NCBI RefSeq assembly: GCF_006151805.1
Contig: NZ_VDDA01000017.1
Location: forward strand, 81,543 to 145,542
Length of the DNA stretch: 64,000 nucleotides
DNA from: Methylobacterium terricola
GTDB lineage: Bacteria > Pseudomonadota > Alphaproteobacteria > Rhizobiales > Beijerinckiaceae
Reading direction: 5' to 3'
Shown here: piece after piece, positions 61,364 through 64,000 of the stretch
Layout of the letters: every line of letters starts with the position of its first letter
Position numbering within the stretch: the stretch's first letter is position 1
Translations under genes and position numbers: made by a program
Notes under the pieces: generated by a model
Seen by the model: only the letters and a program-made list of their open reading frames with translations
Databases searched by the model: none
Told to the model about the DNA's origin: nothing

Positions 61364-62836
61364 ATGGCGCGGGAGACGATATCCGACGGCTTGATGCGGA
61401 CGAAGCCGATCGACCGCCTGCGGCAAGACGCGGAGGGTGGGAGCCACGGCCTCGAGCGCACCCTCGGTCCCTGGAGCCTGGTCGGTCTCGGCATCGGGGC
61501 GATCATCGGGGCCGGGCTGTTCTCGCTGACCGGCATCGCCGCGGCGGAGAATGCCGGGCCGGCAGTGGTGATCTCCTTCGCCATCGCGGCGATCGGCTGC
61601 GCGCTCGCCGGCATGTGCTACAGCGAACTCGCCAGCATGATCCCGGTCTCGGGCAGCGCCTACACCTACGCCTACGCCACGATGGGCGAGTTCGTCGCCT
61701 GGATCATCGGTTGGGACCTGGTGCTCGAATACGCGGTCGGCGCCGCCACCGTATCGGTCAGCTGGTCGAAATACGTCGCCACCCTGCTGCAGGATTGGGG
61801 CATCACCCTGCCGCCGCGCCTGCTCCACTCGCCGTTCGAGACGGTGCAGCTTGCCGACGGGTCGAGCATCCACGGCCTCGTCAACCTGCCGGCAGTGCTG
61901 ATCCTGTGCCTGATCTCGCTGCTCTTGATGCGCGGCGTGCGCGAATCGACCCGGGTCAACAGCGTCATCGTCGTGGTGAAGATCGCGGTGGTGCTCGCCG
62001 TCGTCGGGGTCGGGCTGTTCTACGTCAAGGCGCAGAACTACGTGCCGTTCATCCCGGAGAATACCGGAACCTTCGGCGAGTACGGCTGGAGCGGCATCAT
62101 GCGGGCCGCCGGCGTGGTGTTCTTCGCCTATATCGGCTTCGACGCCGTCTCGACCGCGGCGCAGGAGGTGAAGAACCCGCAGCGCACGATGATGGTCGGC
62201 ATCCTCGGCTCGCTCGCGATCTGCACCGTGCTCTACATCGCCTTCGCGGCGGTGCTCACCGGCCTCGTCCCCTACGCCTCGATGAAGGGCGATGCCGCCC
62301 CGGTCGCCACCGCGATCAAGCAGACGCCGTTTCCCTGGCTCCAGAGCCTCGTGACCCTCGGGGTCATCGCGGGCTTCACCACCGTCATGCTGGTGCTGCT
62401 CTACGGCCAGTCGCGGGTGTTCTACGCCATGGCGAACGACCGGCTGCTGCCGAGGTTCTTCGCCGCCATCCACCCGACCTGGCGCACCCCCTACCGCTCG
62501 AACCTGTTCTTCATGGTGTTCGCGGCCTTGCTCGGCGGCCTCACGCCGATCAGCACGCTCGGCCACATGACCAGCATCGGCACGCTGCTCGCCTTCATCA
62601 TCGTCTGCGCCGGTGTCGTCATCATGCGGCGCACCCACCCGAACGAACCGCGCGGCTACCGCACGCCATTGGTGCCGTTCGTACCGGCGGCCGGCATCCT
62701 GGTCTGCCTAGCCATGATGCTGTCCCTCGACGGCGAGACCTGGCTGCGGCTGGTGGTGTGGCTCGCGATCGGGCTCGCGATCTATTTCGGCTACGGCCGG
62801 CGCCACAGCCGGGTCGGACGCGAGGCGGCAAGCTGA
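61364..62836 (+). CDS. APC family amino acid permease
   Basis: A 490-residue transporter with about 12 membrane helices. GLERTLGPWSLVGLGIGAII and GAGLFSLTG in TM1 with the GxGIFxxxG-like motif, and FFAYIGFDAVSTAAQE in TM6, are diagnostic of the cationic amino acid/YfnA-type APC branch. It imports amino acids by proton symport. Transcribed alone, 201 nt after the RHH gene start on the opposite strand. Substrate not fixed. Confidence 0.93.
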   Translation: MARETISDGLMRTKPIDRLRQDAEGGSHGLERTLGPWSLVGLGIGAIIGAGLFSLTGIAAAENAGPAVVISFAIAAIGCALAGMCYSELASMIPVSGSAYTYAYATMGEFVAWIIGWDLVLEYAVGAATVSVSWSKYVATLLQDWGITLPPRLLHSPFETVQLADGSSIHGLVNLPAVLILCLISLLLMRGVRESTRVNSVIVVVKIAVVLAVVGVGLFYVKAQNYVPFIPENTGTFGEYGWSGIMRAAGVVFFAYIGFDAVSTAAQEVKNPQRTMMVGILGSLAICTVLYIAFAAVLTGLVPYASMKGDAAPVATAIKQTPFPWLQSLVTLGVIAGFTTVMLVLLYGQSRVFYAMANDRLLPRFFAAIHPTWRTPYRSNLFFMVFAALLGGLTPISTLGHMTSIGTLLAFIIVCAGVVIMRRTHPNEPRGYRTPLVPFVPAAGILVCLAMMLSLDGETWLRLVVWLAIGLAIYFGYGRRHSRVGREAAS

Positions 62837-62920
62837 CCACTCCCCTCCCCTGGCGGCGACTGGCGGGACTGGGCTAAGGCAGTCCGGTCCCGCGCACGGC
62901 GTGCGCCAGGAGGCATGGCC

Positions 62921-63319
62921 ATGCAGATCCACAAGAGCGGCTCCCGTCCGTCGCAGACGGGCTCCGCCGAGTACTTCACCGGCCGGGTGCGGATCGACCC
63001 GCTGATGAGCCCGCCGGACCCCGCCCGGGTCGCCGGCGCCCACGTCACCTTCGAGCCGGGGGCGCGGACCGCCTGGCACATCCATCCCCTCGGCCAGACC
63101 CTGATCGTCACCGCCGGCCTCGGCTGGGCTCAAGAGGAGGGCGGGGCGATCGAGGAGATTCGCCCCGGCGACGTCGTATGGTTCCCGCCCGGCATCCGGC
63201 ACTGGCATGGCGCGAGCGCCACGACCGGCATGAGCCACATCGCCATCCAGGAAAAGCAGGACGGCAGCGCCGTGACCTGGCTCGACCCCGTGACCGACGC
63301 CGAGTACGGCGCGCGATAG
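62921..63319 (+). CDS. Cupin domain protein
   Basis: 132 residues, a single-domain cupin. Motif 1 is FEPGARTAWHIHPLGQTLIV (His-x-His and the Gln/Glu region) and motif 2 is PGDVVWFPPGIRHWHGAS, with a further His. It resembles the cupins of the (R)-mandelonitrile lyase/carboxymuconolactone decarboxylase group, and a divalent metal is expected. The ATG at 62921 is chosen over 62915 because GGAGG then has proper spacing. It is followed after 10 nt by a tautomerase gene in an operon. Confidence 0.88.
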   Translation: MQIHKSGSRPSQTGSAEYFTGRVRIDPLMSPPDPARVAGAHVTFEPGARTAWHIHPLGQTLIVTAGLGWAQEEGGAIEEIRPGDVVWFPPGIRHWHGASATTGMSHIAIQEKQDGSAVTWLDPVTDAEYGAR

Positions 63320-63329
63320 AGGAGCCCCC

Positions 63330-63560
63330 ATGCCGCACGTCATCGTCAAGCTCTATGCCGGCCGCAGCGACGAGCAGAAGCAGCGCATCGCCGATGAGGT
63401 CACCAAGGCCCTCATGACCGCCGCGGGATCCTCCGAGGGCTCGATCTCGGTCGCGATCGAGGACGTCGCGCCGAGCGCCTGGACGGCGAGCGTCTACGAG
63501 CCCGACATCGTCGCCAAGCCCGAGACAATCTTCAAGAAACCCGGCTACGCCCCGGCCTGA
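63330..63560 (+). CDS. 4-oxalocrotonate tautomerase family protein
   Basis: 76 residues with the catalytic Pro2 (MPHVIVKLYAGRSDEQK) and Arg12. The chain is longer than the 62-residue classical enzyme and ends KPETIFKKPGY, as in PptA/YdcE-type tautomerases. GAGGAG lies before the ATG. It should form oligomers and tautomerise an enol/keto acid. It is second in a two-gene unit with the cupin. A terminator follows directly. Confidence 0.93.
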   Translation: MPHVIVKLYAGRSDEQKQRIADEVTKALMTAAGSSEGSISVAIEDVAPSAWTASVYEPDIVAKPETIFKKPGYAPA

Positions 63561-63564
63561 AACC

Positions 63565-63599
63565 GAAAAACCCCGCCGGGCGAACCCGGCGGGGTTTTT
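63565..63599. terminator. Bidirectional rho-independent terminator
   Basis: A perfect 10-bp stem CCCCGCCGGG / CCCGGCGGGG with loop CGAA has A5 on one side and T5 on the other. It can end both the cupin-tautomerase unit and the rRNA operon on the minus strand. Confidence 0.92.
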
Positions 63600-63606
63600 C
63601 GTATCT

Positions 63607-63683
<77 letters not shown>

Positions 63684-63723
63684 CCAACGCGTGATCGTGA
63701 TGAGGGAACGTGACGTGCTTGGC

Positions 63724-63843
63724 AGGTCTGGCGGTGACCGACTCTCCCGTGTCTTGAGACACAGTACCATAGGCGCTGGGGCGGTTAACGGCCGAGTTCG
63801 AGATGGGATCGGGTTCAGATCACCCCGCTCAGACCACCAGACC
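63724..63843 (-). rRNA. rrf: 5S ribosomal RNA
   Basis: About 120 nt, from GGTCTGGTGG to CCGCCAGACC, which pair as the terminal helix. Loop sequences such as GAACCCGATCCCATCTCGAA and the GGTACTGTGTC region are typical. Ends may be off by a few bases. Confidence 0.93.
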
Positions 63844-63924
63844 GGCCAAGCACGTTCGTCCGGCAAGCATGTGTGTGTGTCTTCATCGTGCTGTGGTGTT
63901 GGTCGATCCGGACACGGATCATGA

Positions 63925-64000
63925 GAGCGATCAAGCCGATCGAGCGATTAGTACTGGTCAGCTCAGCGCGTTACCGCGCTTGCACATCCAGCCTATCCAC
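63925..64000 (-). rRNA. rrl: 23S ribosomal RNA, 3' end (partial)
   Basis: The last 70 or so nt of 23S, recognised by GACCAGTACTAATCGCTCGA close to its 3' end. The remainder lies beyond the window. The exact mature 3' end is approximate. Confidence 0.9.

Overview
The window is a GC-rich bacterial chromosome segment that reads as an alphaproteobacterium of the order Hyphomicrobiales, most likely Methylobacterium or a close relative. Several things point there: the gene order rpsB-tsf-pyrH-frr-uppS-cdsA-dxr-rseP-bamA-lpxD-fabZ-lpxA-lpxI-lpxB; RpsB with an alphaproteobacterial C-terminal extension; a 23S-5S-tRNA(fMet) rRNA operon end; DUF6894 and NPDVA-repeat small proteins; and GGAAC-N16/17-CGTT promoters of the PhyR/EcfG general stress type. 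The genus is inferred from gene content, not from a search.

Layout. 0-5.4 kb: small hypotheticals, then purine/nitrogen salvage genes (uraH, an 8-oxoguanine/guanine-type deaminase, an Asp/Glu-type racemase, an M20 dipeptidase). 5.4-9.5 kb: a three-subunit molybdenum hydroxylase of PaoABC type. 9.5-16.2 kb: a hydrolase, a divergent LysR/MFS pair, a LysE exporter, a WYL regulator followed by a VOC protein, and a cysteine hydrolase translationally coupled to a GlxA-type AraC regulator. 16.2-20.4 kb: a TerB-like protein, an FNT transporter, an FMN alpha-hydroxy-acid dehydrogenase and a patatin. 20.8-25.8 kb: ispG, kup, coaBC.

25.8-30.7 kb is visibly AT-richer and looks acquired. It holds two glycosyltransferase genes (one fused to a discoidin-like domain, one with an uncertain 5' end) and an ISAs1-family transposase that has lost its catalytic core. 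The conserved housekeeping block starts straight after it. 31.0-46.7 kb: translation factors, UMP kinase, ribosome recycling, isoprenoid and phospholipid synthesis, the RseP protease, BamA, and the lipid A genes lpxD-fabZ-lpxA-lpxI-lpxB, with start/stop overlaps inside the runs uppS-cdsA-dxr, fabZ-lpxA and lpxI-lpxB.

46.6-63.6 kb is an accessory stretch: a peroxiredoxin, a RidA-GNAT fusion, an outer-membrane protein behind a palindromic operator-like site, a zinc alcohol dehydrogenase, prmA, an SDR, a diguanylate cyclase, a tannase-type esterase, a GMC oxidoreductase, an RHH protein, an APC permease, a cupin and a tautomerase. Interspersed are three very small genes, each about 40-50 nt downstream of an EcfG-type promoter. 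The window ends with tRNA-fMet, 5S and the 3' end of 23S rRNA on the minus strand.

Main points for a second look: (1) the apparent Cys-to-Glu change at the decarboxylase catalytic position of CoaBC; (2) the EcfG-type promoter set ahead of the 54-, 89- and 27-residue proteins; (3) a RidA-GNAT fusion whose RidA half lacks the usual arginine; (4) the internally deleted ISAs1 transposase; (5) three copies of a 60-70 bp dispersed palindromic repeat. I found no clear defence system, CRISPR array or prophage.
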